The position numbers were made by a program, and so were the translations under genes. A stretch of 64,000 nucleotides of DNA, taken from contig CAKTIE010000002.1 in NCBI GenBank assembly GCA_934565655.1, forward strand, positions 1-64,000. Direction: 5' to 3'. Below are positions 46,009 to 53,159 of this stretch, piece by piece. The notes under the pieces are model-generated. The model did no database searches. It was not told where the DNA came from and saw only the letters and a list, made by a program, of their open reading frames with translations. Source of the DNA: an uncultured Oscillospiraceae bacterium. GTDB taxonomy: Bacteria; Bacillota; Clostridia; Oscillospirales; Oscillospiraceae. The first letter of the stretch is position 1; every line of letters begins with the position of its first letter.

Positions 46009-47148
46009 ATGAATATTGCATTACTGGGCTTCGGCGTGGTGGGCAGCGGCGTATACGAATGGTGCCGCGGCCGGGAGGATCTTCACGTCCGCCGCGTTCT
46101 CGTCCGCTCGGAGAAGCCCCAGATCGCGGACATCGCCACCCATGATTTTGAGGATATCCTCCACGACGGCAGCATCGACATCGTGGCGGAGGTGATGGGC
46201 GGCCTGCACCCCGCCTATGAGTACGTTACCGCCGCCCTGAAGGCAGGCAAGCATGTGGTCACCGCCAACAAGGCGCTGATCGCCGCCTACTATCAGGAAC
46301 TGACGGAGCTGGCCAGAGCCCAGGGCAAGGCGCTGCTGTGTACGGCGGCGGTGGGCGGCGGCATCCCGTGGCTGGTGAATCTGGCCCGGTGCAAGAAGCT
46401 GGACAGCATCTGCCGTGTAGGCGGTATCATGAACGGCACCAGCAACTTCATCATGGACGCCATGCACAAATCCCCCGTCTCCTTCCCCGCCATTCTCAAG
46501 CAGGCCCAGGAGCTGGGTTATGCCGAGGCCGACCCCAGCGCCGACATTGACGGCGACGACATCCGCCGCAAGCTGGTGATCTCCGCCAACATTGCCTTTG
46601 ACGCCCTGCTGCGTGAGGAGGACATCCCCATGTTCGGCATCCGCACCGTCACCGACGGCGACATCAAGACCTTCCAGAGCCGTGGCTTCGCCTGCAAGCT
46701 GCTGGCGGAGGCCTCACAGGCGGAGGGCGGCGTGTGCGCCTATATCGAGCCCACGCTGGTGGACGCCGCCGCGCTGGAGGCCGCCGTCCCCGCCAACTTC
46801 AACCTCATCACCTACGAGGGCGAGCAGATCGGCCGCCAGAGCTTCTACGGGCAGGGCGCGGGCCAGATGCCCACCGCCGCCAACGTGATGCAGGACTGCC
46901 TGTCCATTCAGGAGGGCCGACTGGGCTTCTATGCTCAGCAGGCCGTACCCACGGCGCTGGACGGCAGCGGCGAGGCCCATCCCTACTACGTCCGCACCAG
47001 CGCGCCGGATGCGTGGCTGCAGGCGCACACCGCCGATACCTGGGGCAGCGGCGTGGTGACCGGCGCGGTGAACACCTATGAGATGCTGGCCTGGGCCAAA
47101 AAGCAGCTGACCGTCGACCCCGCCTGCTTCATCGCCGGTATCCGGTAA
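46009..47148 (+). CDS. hom: Homoserine dehydrogenase
   Basis: 379 residues, behind aggaggg-like sequence. The NAD(P)-binding loop is IALLGFGVVGSGVYEW, then VTANKALIAAY, VGGGIPW and the catalytic region GGIMNGTSNFIMDAM with GYAEADPSADIDGDDIRRKL (Lys/Asp/Glu of the active site). It reduces aspartate semialdehyde to homoserine for threonine and methionine synthesis. The protein stops after the catalytic domain and has no C-terminal ACT domain, so threonine feedback through that domain is absent. It is a single-gene unit. Confidence 0.93.
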   Translation: MNIALLGFGVVGSGVYEWCRGREDLHVRRVLVRSEKPQIADIATHDFEDILHDGSIDIVAEVMGGLHPAYEYVTAALKAGKHVVTANKALIAAYYQELTELARAQGKALLCTAAVGGGIPWLVNLARCKKLDSICRVGGIMNGTSNFIMDAMHKSPVSFPAILKQAQELGYAEADPSADIDGDDIRRKLVISANIAFDALLREEDIPMFGIRTVTDGDIKTFQSRGFACKLLAEASQAEGGVCAYIEPTLVDAAALEAAVPANFNLITYEGEQIGRQSFYGQGAGQMPTAANVMQDCLSIQEGRLGFYAQQAVPTALDGSGEAHPYYVRTSAPDAWLQAHTADTWGSGVVTGAVNTYEMLAWAKKQLTVDPACFIAGIR

Positions 47149-47166
47149 GGAAATATTTTTCACAAA

Positions 47167-47201
47167 AAGAGAACCGTATCGCGCAGCGATACGGTTCTCT
47201 T
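47167..47201 (+). terminator. Terminator of homoserine dehydrogenase
   Basis: aagagaaccgtatcgc pairs with gcgatacggttctctt around gca. Confidence 0.85.
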
Positions 47202-47233
47202 AAATTTATCAAAAACTGTCGCACAACGCTTAT

Positions 47234-47532
47234 CCAAAGGCTCCCCTGTGTAAGGGTGAGAGAACCGTGCGCTGCCAGCGGCAGATGAAGCACGGCGAAC
47301 GAGTGGCAGCGGTCAAAATTTCGCAGCGGCATTAAAGCCGCTGCGAAATTTTGGGCACCGCAACAGGAGCTGTCAGCTACGGCGGCATAGCCGCCGAGAT
47401 CGGGACTAAAAACATGCCACCGGCATGTTTTCTTAACGTCCCGACTGAGGGGTTGTCCGGGCAATTCTCCGAATTTGGACAATCCCTCCGTCACCTTTGG
47501 TGACACCTCCCTTTACACAAGGGAGGCTTTGG
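47234..47532 (-). repeat. MITE-like element, expanded copy (299 bp)
   Basis: Ends are imperfect terminal inverted repeats: ccaaaggctcccctgtgtaa at the left and, at the right, the complement of accaaagcctcccttgtgta. The 85 bases at the right end match the copy at 52055-52188 in reverse orientation at about 90 percent. The middle carries about 165 extra bases with nested hairpins (16-base arms at 47315-47330/47337-47352; 10-base arms at 47409-47418/47422-47431). No protein is encoded. With its flanks it fills the 437-base gap 47149-47585. Confidence 0.8.
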
Positions 47533-47585
47533 TCTCTTCAAATCCTTGAAAATCAAGACTTTTGACGGCCTCTCACTATGCCAGT

Positions 47586-48125
47586 TTAATTTTCCATATT
47601 CTTCCCAAGAAACGCCGCCACCGTCTGAGCCAGCTTGTACTCCGTCTCCCCGGCGGCCTGCCGGTCGGCGGAGAGGAACAGCACCAGCCCCAGCACATCG
47701 CCCTCACACAGGATCGGCGCAGCCACCGCGGCGGTGAAGCCATTCAGGCCCTCGCAGGCATCCACCGCCTCCTCCCTGTCGTCCCACAGCCAGACCTGAC
47801 GATCCTCCATAATGCGCTCCAGCGGCTCGGAGATGGTTTTGCCCAGCAGCTCCCGCTTGCCCACGCCCGCCACGGCGATGATGGCGTCGCGGTCTGTGAC
47901 GGCGGCGGTGAACTCCGTGCTGCGGCTGAGGGTATCGCAGAACTGGGCGGCAAAATCCTCCAGCCCGCCCAGCAGGGAATACTTCTTGAAAATGACCTCG
48001 CCCTCTTTGGTCGTATAAATCTCCAACGGGTCGCCTTCACGGATACGCATGGTGCGGCGGATCTCCTTAGGGATCACCACGCGGCCCAGATCGTCGATGC
48101 GCCGGACGATACCGGTTGCTTTCAT
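47586..48125 (-). CDS. spoVT: Stage V sporulation protein T (SpoVT)
   Basis: 179 residues from ATG 48125, behind ctggagga. Residues 1-50 form an AbrB-type swapped-hairpin DNA-binding domain (TGIVRRIDDLGRVVIPKEIR). A GAF-like domain follows (about 60-179) with SRSTEFTAAVTDRDAIIAVAG. SpoVT is a forespore transcription factor that tunes sigma-G genes. A sigma-G-type promoter lies 39 bases upstream. The gene is monocistronic. Confidence 0.94.
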   Translation of the reverse strand: MKATGIVRRIDDLGRVVIPKEIRRTMRIREGDPLEIYTTKEGEVIFKKYSLLGGLEDFAAQFCDTLSRSTEFTAAVTDRDAIIAVAGVGKRELLGKTISEPLERIMEDRQVWLWDDREEAVDACEGLNGFTAAVAAPILCEGDVLGLVLFLSADRQAAGETEYKLAQTVAAFLGKNMEN

Positions 48126-48163
48126 ATATAAATTTCCTCCAGTCAAAGCAGATTTTTCATGAA

Positions 48164-48193
48164 TAGTATCTGCCGCACGGTTCGTTCTATGCA
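48164..48193 (-). promoter_or_regulatory. Putative sigma-G promoter of spoVT
   Basis: On the minus strand TGCATA (48188-48193) and GATACTA (48164-48170) are 17 bases apart, close to the sigma-G consensus TGnATA, CATACTA. spoVT is a sigma-G gene in Bacillus. Confidence 0.65.
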
Positions 48194-48218
48194 CAGGCAG
48201 TTTTTGCCATTCCGACGC

Positions 48219-48268
48219 AAAAAGCCCCGCATGGATCAGGACGGGAATCTCTGGATCCATGCAGGGCC
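48219..48268 (-). terminator. Terminator of the upstream structured RNA
   Basis: Minus-strand stem gccctgcatggatc / gatccatgcggggc (one G-U pair) is followed by TTTTT. It ends just before the spoVT promoter. Confidence 0.85.
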
Positions 48269-48272
48269 TTCT

Positions 48273-48473
48273 GCCATATCAATTTTCGTTTCTCTCTGCT
48301 CTGCGAAACCGCCGCCAGGGGCGGCGTGCCGGTGTGACGCGGCCTGCTCCGTAGCGACCGGACGCACTCTGCAACCCAGGCGCGCCGCTGCGATCAGCGC
48401 ACCTGTCACAGCGTCCGGACCGCACAACCTTATGCGGAGCCGCCGCGATACGCATATCCACCTCTGATATGGC
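48273..48473 (-). ncRNA. Candidate structured non-coding RNA, unassigned
   Basis: The 441-base gap between spoVT and the anti-sigma gene carries no protein gene. On the minus strand it folds into a closed unit: a 9-base closing stem GCCATATCA (48465-48473) with TGATATGGC (48273-48281), an internal CCGGACGC/GCGTCCGG stem, CAGGTGCGC/GCGCGCCTG, a CGCCGCC/GGCGGCG hairpin and a GTTTC/GAAAC hairpin. The terminator at 48219-48268 follows. It could be a stand-alone RNA of about 250 bases. I considered raiA-type RNA and 6S RNA but cannot confirm either by eye. A clear promoter is not visible. Confidence 0.6.
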
Positions 48474-48567
48474 GGGACAGATGCCTTACACCTGTCTATT
48501 CATATAGTTTGACAGGCCACGCAAAACGTAACAGGAAAAAATGGAAAAATTTTGCTTTTTTTCGGTG

Positions 48568-49419
48568 CTACTTCTGGGAATAGATGGAAGCGATCATCTG
48601 CTGCAGCTCCTCCGGGCTGACGGAGCCGGTGATCACGCACTGGATGTCTCCGTTTACCCATGTCGCCTTTTCCAGTCCCATATCCGAAATGTGATAGTGA
48701 GGGATGCCGCCGTAAGTCCACATCTCCGCGGCGGTCTGATCCTTTTCGATGACGATGGTGTTGTCATCCCGGCTGATATCGTAATAGCTCAGGGACAGCC
48801 AGTCATCTCCCGCCTCATACATCACATGCAGTCTGGTTCCCCTGTCCAATTCATCCGCGCCGCAGTCCGTCGGCGCGCCAAAGCGCTCCGGCACCCAGCT
48901 GGGGATCAGCTGGCCCTGAACGCCCAGATCCTCGATCATCTCCTCCACCGAGCCATACGTCCGGCTCTCGTCCGGCGTCATATCGTTATGCGTCAGCCGC
49001 GCGCTGTCGCTTGCGGTATGCTCCGGTGTCAGCTGAAAGATTTGAGACGTCCACTGTGCCACCCACTGAAACATATTGCCGGACGCCTGCACGGAAACGG
49101 CGCTGATCACCAGCACCAGCACCGCCGCCAGCACAACGAGCCTGCGGACGTTCCTGCGAACCGGGCGGCGCTTTTCCCCCGTCTTTTTCTCTCCAGAGAG
49201 CATCGGCCGCTGCTGATGCAGCTGCGCCAGACGGCGCTCCACGTCCTCCTGCGACACCTCCGGCAGATCGCCGTCCGTTTCCAGTGCCGCAAAAAGCGCG
49301 TCCAGGCGGGCCAGCTCCTGATCCGAAAAAGTCGTACCGGTGCAGTGCTGGGTCAGCTCGTCCAGCAATATCTCATTGAGATCGTTGGCCGGGTATTGGG
49401 GCTTTTCTCTGTTGGACAT
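48568..49419 (-). CDS. Membrane-bound anti-sigma-type protein with DUF4367
   Basis: 283 residues from ATG 49419 (MSNREKPQYPANDL), behind gggaggtgac. A cytoplasmic N-terminus (1-105, with LNEILLDELTQHC), one membrane segment (about 107-125, LVVLAAVLVLVISAVSV), and an extracytoplasmic DUF4367 domain (PSWVPERFGAP, VNGDIQCVITGSVSPEELQQMIASI). The gene follows the ECF sigma gene by 44 bases, the classic sigma/anti-sigma order, so it probably holds that sigma factor at the membrane. Confidence 0.85.
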   Translation of the reverse strand: MSNREKPQYPANDLNEILLDELTQHCTGTTFSDQELARLDALFAALETDGDLPEVSQEDVERRLAQLHQQRPMLSGEKKTGEKRRPVRRNVRRLVVLAAVLVLVISAVSVQASGNMFQWVAQWTSQIFQLTPEHTASDSARLTHNDMTPDESRTYGSVEEMIEDLGVQGQLIPSWVPERFGAPTDCGADELDRGTRLHVMYEAGDDWLSLSYYDISRDDNTIVIEKDQTAAEMWTYGGIPHYHISDMGLEKATWVNGDIQCVITGSVSPEELQQMIASIYSQK

Positions 49420-49463
49420 CTCGTCACCTCCCTGCTTTATCGTTTGACCAGCCGCCAAAAATG

Positions 49464-49949
49464 TTACGCATCGGCAGCCTCCTGTAAAAGCGCCTTGCAG
49501 TGCATTCTGGCGCGGTACAGCCTGACGCGGCAGGCCTCCTCGGAGATGCCGTAAAAGGCCGCCATCTCCTTATGGCTCATGCGGTATTCGTAAAAGCAGC
49601 ACAGCGCCTGCCGCTCCGCGTCGGAAAGGCCCTTGGGCAGCTGCTCGGCAAAGGACAGCTGCTCCTGCGGATGCACGGTAATCACCTCATCCAGCAGCGG
49701 CGCTTCCACATGATAGCGCATCCGCTGCATCTCCGAGCTGCAGCGGTTCACCACCACCGTTTTCAGCCACGCGCCTATATTTTCGCAGCCGTCCAGCTCC
49801 CCGGCCTCTTTCTTGTCCAGAAAGACCAGAAATGCCTCCTGCGCCATATCCTCCGCCAGCGGCATATTATGCACATAGTGCATGGCGATCTTTACAAGCT
49901 TGGGAAAGTGCTCCCTGAACAGGGCGTCCTCCCACACGAATCCCGACAT
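49464..49949 (-). CDS. ECF-type RNA polymerase sigma factor
   Basis: 161 residues from ATG 49949 (MSGFVWEDALFREHF), behind aaagaggaag. Region 2 is visible at VKIAMHYVHNMPLAEDMAQE, then AFLVFLDK, and region 4 at LSDAERQALCCFYEYRMSHK followed by ISEEACRVRLYRARMHCK. It has a consensus sigma-A promoter (50017-50045) and is followed by its presumed anti-sigma factor. A lipoprotein gene with a metallopeptidase motif is transcribed divergently and may be a target. Confidence 0.93.
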   Translation of the reverse strand: MSGFVWEDALFREHFPKLVKIAMHYVHNMPLAEDMAQEAFLVFLDKKEAGELDGCENIGAWLKTVVVNRCSSEMQRMRYHVEAPLLDEVITVHPQEQLSFAEQLPKGLSDAERQALCCFYEYRMSHKEMAAFYGISEEACRVRLYRARMHCKALLQEAADA

Positions 49950-50016
49950 TGTGATGCTTCCTCTTTCTCTGTTGATGCACGCCGTGGGGCGGTTACCCAC
50001 CGCAAACGGCGTTCCT

Positions 50017-50045
50017 ATTATAAGCTTGCCGTCCCGCCGCGTCAA
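50017..50045 (-). promoter_or_regulatory. Sigma-A promoter of the ECF sigma gene
   Basis: TTGACG (50040-50045, minus) and a perfect TATAAT (50017-50022) with a 17-base spacer. Confidence 0.82.
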
Positions 50046-50071
50046 CCGGGGTTTTCCATTTTTCGTCCCAC

Positions 50072-50101
50072 TTGACAAGGATTATTTTCTGCGCCTATAA
50101 T
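50072..50101 (+). promoter_or_regulatory. Sigma-A promoter of the metallopeptidase-like lipoprotein
   Basis: A perfect TTGACA (50072-50077) and a perfect TATAAT (50096-50101) with an 18-base spacer, divergent from the sigma-factor promoter. Confidence 0.82.
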
Positions 50102-50153
50102 GCTTATACCGCGCAGCGGTATCTGCGCGTATCCCAGGTACAAGGAGAACACT

Positions 50154-52028
50154 ATGACACATTCCCGAAAAACACACGCCTTGGTGCTGCTGGCGCTGTA
50201 CCTGCTGCTGACACTGGCAGGCTGCGGCAGCAAAACGCTGCTGAGCCAGCCCATACAGCCCCTCACCTGCATACAGCCGACGTCCATCCCCACGCTGATC
50301 CCGCGGGGCAGCGGGCAGGTTCTGGCCGGTTGGGTGGACTACGACAGCAACGCCACCTATCTCAGCGTGGTGGACATCGCCAAGGATCAGGTGACCGCCT
50401 CCCGTCAGCTGGTGGGCTGCTGGGAGCTGCAATCGGAGGCCTTTACCGATGGCAGCGCCGCCCTGTTCAACTGGGAGGACGGCACCTGGCAGTTTATCGA
50501 CGCCGGCCTGGCCGACGCCGGGATCTACTCCAATCCCCAGTACGGCGGCGTATTTTCCCACGACGGCAGCACCTACTACTTCGTGCAGGACGGTGTGCTG
50601 TGCTACGCCGACGTATCCAGCGGCGCGCAGGAGCGCGTGGCGCTGGCCAGCGACATGCGCTTCTCGGACGTGGCGGGGATCTATCCCAACTCCGACACGC
50701 TGTTCCTGCACTGCCGCCTGTCCCCTTACAGCACCAATTCCGGCACGGCCATTCTGGACGTGACCACCGGCGCCTGCTCCATGCTGCAGGAGGCGTGGTA
50801 CGCCCCCTATTACGGCGCATCCGGGCCGGAATTCCTCCAGTTCCGCGAGGAGACCGGGGCATACGATATGCTGTTTCCCTATGAGGGGCAGTACTATCTG
50901 GCCGACGCCGCGCTGCTGCACAGCGCCACGGAGGATCTGATGCCGGTATCCGGCTCCGACTATCTGATCGGCGCGGCCCAGAATACCACCATCTACCGTC
51001 TGACGGACAGCATCTCCGCCTGTACACTGACCGACGATCAGCTGGGCGGCGCCCTGCGCGGCAGCGTCTGGCTGCCGGAGGCGTCCGTCATGGTGGGCAG
51101 CGTCTATGACGAGAGCGGCCTGACGCAGCTTGTGGCCGTTGACCCGGCGCAGCTGACCTTCTCGCCGCTGGCGGATGCCGCCGCGGTGGACTCTCCCGTG
51201 GCGGTGGATGATACGCTGACCGACATCTACTGGAGCGAGCTGAACGGCAGTCCGCTGCCCGCCACGCTGCAGGAGGCGCGGGACTACGCCGACCGGCTGG
51301 AGGAGCGCTACGGCGTCACCATTCTGCTGTCCTCTCAGGCCAAGGAGGTCTGTGCGTCCGTGTGGGACGCCGTGATCACCACCACCGACGAGGCCGGTCT
51401 GGCCGACGAGCCTCACGCCATCGCCCGGATGCTGGAGGCGCTGGATCGCACGCTGGCGCTGTATCCAGAGGATTTCTTCCGCCAGATGCGCAACAGCATG
51501 GATGAGGGCGGCGTGCGCATCATGCCGGTGGGCCACATTGACAACGCCGTCAACGCCATCGGCCTGACCAGCGAGAGCTACGAATGGCAGAACGTTTTTA
51601 TCGACGTGACCATCGACGCCTTTGAGGGCACCATCTGCCACGAGCTGTGGCACGCCATCGAGGGCGTGATCCTCACCCGGAACTGGAGTGCCTTCGATCA
51701 GGCGGAGTGGGATCGCTGCAACCCCGACGGCTTCCGCTATAACGAGGAAGCCGGAACACCCGCTTCCGATCCGGAGCGCTGGACGTTCTTCCACGAGTTC
51801 AACGCCCAGGACGTGTACTTCGTGGACGCCTACGCCCGCACCAACGCCAAGGAGGACCGGGCGCGGCTTATGGAATACATGATGGCCACTGAGGATGTGG
51901 CCGGTGCGCTGATGCAGTCCCCTGCCATGGTGCAGAAGCTGGAGATCATGTGCCGCGCCGTCCGGGAGAATTTTGACACCTCCGGCTGGAGCGACCTCCG
52001 CTGGGAGCGGCTGCTCCCAACGGCCTAA
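50154..52028 (+). CDS. Lipoprotein with putative zinc metallopeptidase domain (HELWH)
   Basis: 624 residues from ATG 50154, behind aaggag. A lipoprotein signal (ALYLLLTLAGCGSK, lipobox LAGC) is followed by about 350 residues of beta-rich sequence resembling a propeller (repeated GVFSHDGSTYYFVQDG, GVLCYADVSSG type strands). The C-terminal part carries a gluzincin-like HExxH motif in TICHELWHAIEG (near 500) and downstream acidic residues in FFHEFNAQDVYFVDAYA that could give a third ligand. It probably acts on the outer face of the membrane. No family name comes to mind. A divergent ECF sigma/anti-sigma pair is its neighbour. Confidence 0.82.
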   Translation: MTHSRKTHALVLLALYLLLTLAGCGSKTLLSQPIQPLTCIQPTSIPTLIPRGSGQVLAGWVDYDSNATYLSVVDIAKDQVTASRQLVGCWELQSEAFTDGSAALFNWEDGTWQFIDAGLADAGIYSNPQYGGVFSHDGSTYYFVQDGVLCYADVSSGAQERVALASDMRFSDVAGIYPNSDTLFLHCRLSPYSTNSGTAILDVTTGACSMLQEAWYAPYYGASGPEFLQFREETGAYDMLFPYEGQYYLADAALLHSATEDLMPVSGSDYLIGAAQNTTIYRLTDSISACTLTDDQLGGALRGSVWLPEASVMVGSVYDESGLTQLVAVDPAQLTFSPLADAAAVDSPVAVDDTLTDIYWSELNGSPLPATLQEARDYADRLEERYGVTILLSSQAKEVCASVWDAVITTTDEAGLADEPHAIARMLEALDRTLALYPEDFFRQMRNSMDEGGVRIMPVGHIDNAVNAIGLTSESYEWQNVFIDVTIDAFEGTICHELWHAIEGVILTRNWSAFDQAEWDRCNPDGFRYNEEAGTPASDPERWTFFHEFNAQDVYFVDAYARTNAKEDRARLMEYMMATEDVAGALMQSPAMVQKLEIMCRAVRENFDTSGWSDLRWERLLPTA

Positions 52029-52054
52029 CATAAAGCTTCCCTCATTTTGCGGCA

Positions 52055-52188
52055 CCAAAGCCTCCCTTGTGTAAAGGGAGGTGTCACCGAAGGTGACGGA
52101 GGGATTGTCCAAATTCGGAGAACCGCCCAGTCAACCCCTCAGTCACGGCATACGCCGTGCCAGCTCCCCTTACACAGGGGAGCCTTTG
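52055..52188 (+). repeat. MITE-like element, short copy (134 bp)
   Basis: Terminal inverted repeats are ccaaagcctcccttgtgtaa at the left and ccttacacaggggagcctttg at the right. Inner dyads ggtgtcacc/ggtgac and cacggcatacgccgtg are present. The left 85 bases match the right end of the element at 47234-47532. It encodes nothing and lies between a lipoprotein gene and a terminator. Confidence 0.82.
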
Positions 52189-52220
52189 AAATAGACACTT
52201 TATCGTTGCCTTTGACACGC

Positions 52221-52260
52221 AAAAAAGGAAGGCCATCCGCCGGATGGCCCTCCTTTTTTA
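52221..52260. terminator. Bidirectional terminator
   Basis: aaaaaaggaaggccatcc pairs with ggatggccctcctttttt around gccg; it serves the MerR gene on the minus strand. Confidence 0.88.
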
Positions 52261-53070
52261 TTTCGTAATGGGGTAGCATACCTCGGTAACGAACTCGTCG
52301 GGGTTCTGCGTCTCATGGGGCGAGACATGATAGATGTTGAACATGGGCCCGGCGTACCGGTAGCCGTTGGCCTCGATCCACGCGGCCACGGCGGCGTTCA
52401 CCTCACCGATGTGCTCATAGCCGCCCTGATAGGTGCAGCTGGCGTAGGTGACGGCGGGCAGCGTGCGGAACTTCACATGCTCCGTGTCGGGGTACTGGCC
52501 CTTGACGGTTTTCTGGGCCTCTACCTCCACGTCCCGCTCCTTGTACTCAGCGTCCAGGAACGTGACGCTGCAATAGCAGGGATCGTCGGGGATCAGGTGC
52601 ATATGGTCGGTCTCGGCGCAGAGGATGCCCCACACCATGCCCTCCTTCTCATAGCAGGGAATGGTCATCCGCACACAGGCGGCATAGCGCTGGGGCAGGG
52701 TCTTGACAGTAACATTATAAGCCATGGTATCTTCCTTTCTCAATCGCTTCCGTGCGCTGTCCAGCAGCTGCAGCTTCCGGGCCACATCCTCCGCCTGGGT
52801 CTCCAGCGCCGCCCGCTGGGCGGCAAGGCACTGATCCAGCCGCTGGCGGTCGTCATAGAAGTCCAGCATCCGGCAGATGTCCGCCAGACGGAACCCCATG
52901 GCCTTCAGCGCCGTGATGCGGCACACGGTGGGCAGCTGGGCTTCACTGTAATAGCGGTAGTCGGTGAACCGGTCGATATACGCCGGGTGCAGCAATCCGA
53001 TGTCGTCATAATGGCGCAGCATCCGGACGCTGACGCGGGACAGCTTGGAAAATTCTCCGATCTTCAGCAT
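52258..53070 (-). CDS. MerR-family regulator with GyrI-like ligand domain
   Basis: 270 residues. The N-terminal MerR HTH (KIGEFSKLSRVSVRMLRHYD, then DIGLLHPAYIDRFTDYRYY) is followed by a coiled-coil dimer helix (about 75-115). A GyrI/SbmC-like effector-binding domain follows (YNVTVKTLPQRYAACVRMTI, FRTLPAVTYASCTYQGGYEH) that in relatives such as BmrR binds hydrophobic cations. It may sense drugs or amphiphiles. The gene is autonomous, and its promoter has the stretched spacer typical of MerR targets. Confidence 0.92.
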   Translation of the reverse strand: MLKIGEFSKLSRVSVRMLRHYDDIGLLHPAYIDRFTDYRYYSEAQLPTVCRITALKAMGFRLADICRMLDFYDDRQRLDQCLAAQRAALETQAEDVARKLQLLDSARKRLRKEDTMAYNVTVKTLPQRYAACVRMTIPCYEKEGMVWGILCAETDHMHLIPDDPCYCSVTFLDAEYKERDVEVEAQKTVKGQYPDTEHVKFRTLPAVTYASCTYQGGYEHIGEVNAAVAAWIEANGYRYAGPMFNIYHVSPHETQNPDEFVTEVCYPITK

Positions 53071-53109
53071 AGTGGTACCTCCATGCGTTCTTCTTTTGAG
53101 CTCAGATAG

Positions 53110-53140
53110 AGGATACCCCCTGACACAGTGGCAGAGTCAA
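53110..53140 (-). promoter_or_regulatory. MerR-type promoter with 19-bp spacer
   Basis: TTGACT (53135-53140, minus) and TATCCT (53110-53115) are 19 bases apart, the elongated spacing that MerR proteins untwist. The spacer includes a partial dyad around tgccactgtgtca, suggesting autoregulation. Confidence 0.65.
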
Positions 53141-53159
53141 CCCCTGAAAAAGGAATTTT

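Noticed and set aside
48250..48480. Cobalamin, SAM or FMN riboswitch for spoVT
   Set aside because: None of their conserved sequence blocks is present, and a terminator plus a separate sigma-G-like promoter isolates the structure from spoVT.
50082..52112. 676-codon minus-strand frame opposite the lipoprotein gene
   Set aside because: The plus-strand protein has a signal peptide, ribosome site and HELWH motif; the minus frame has none.
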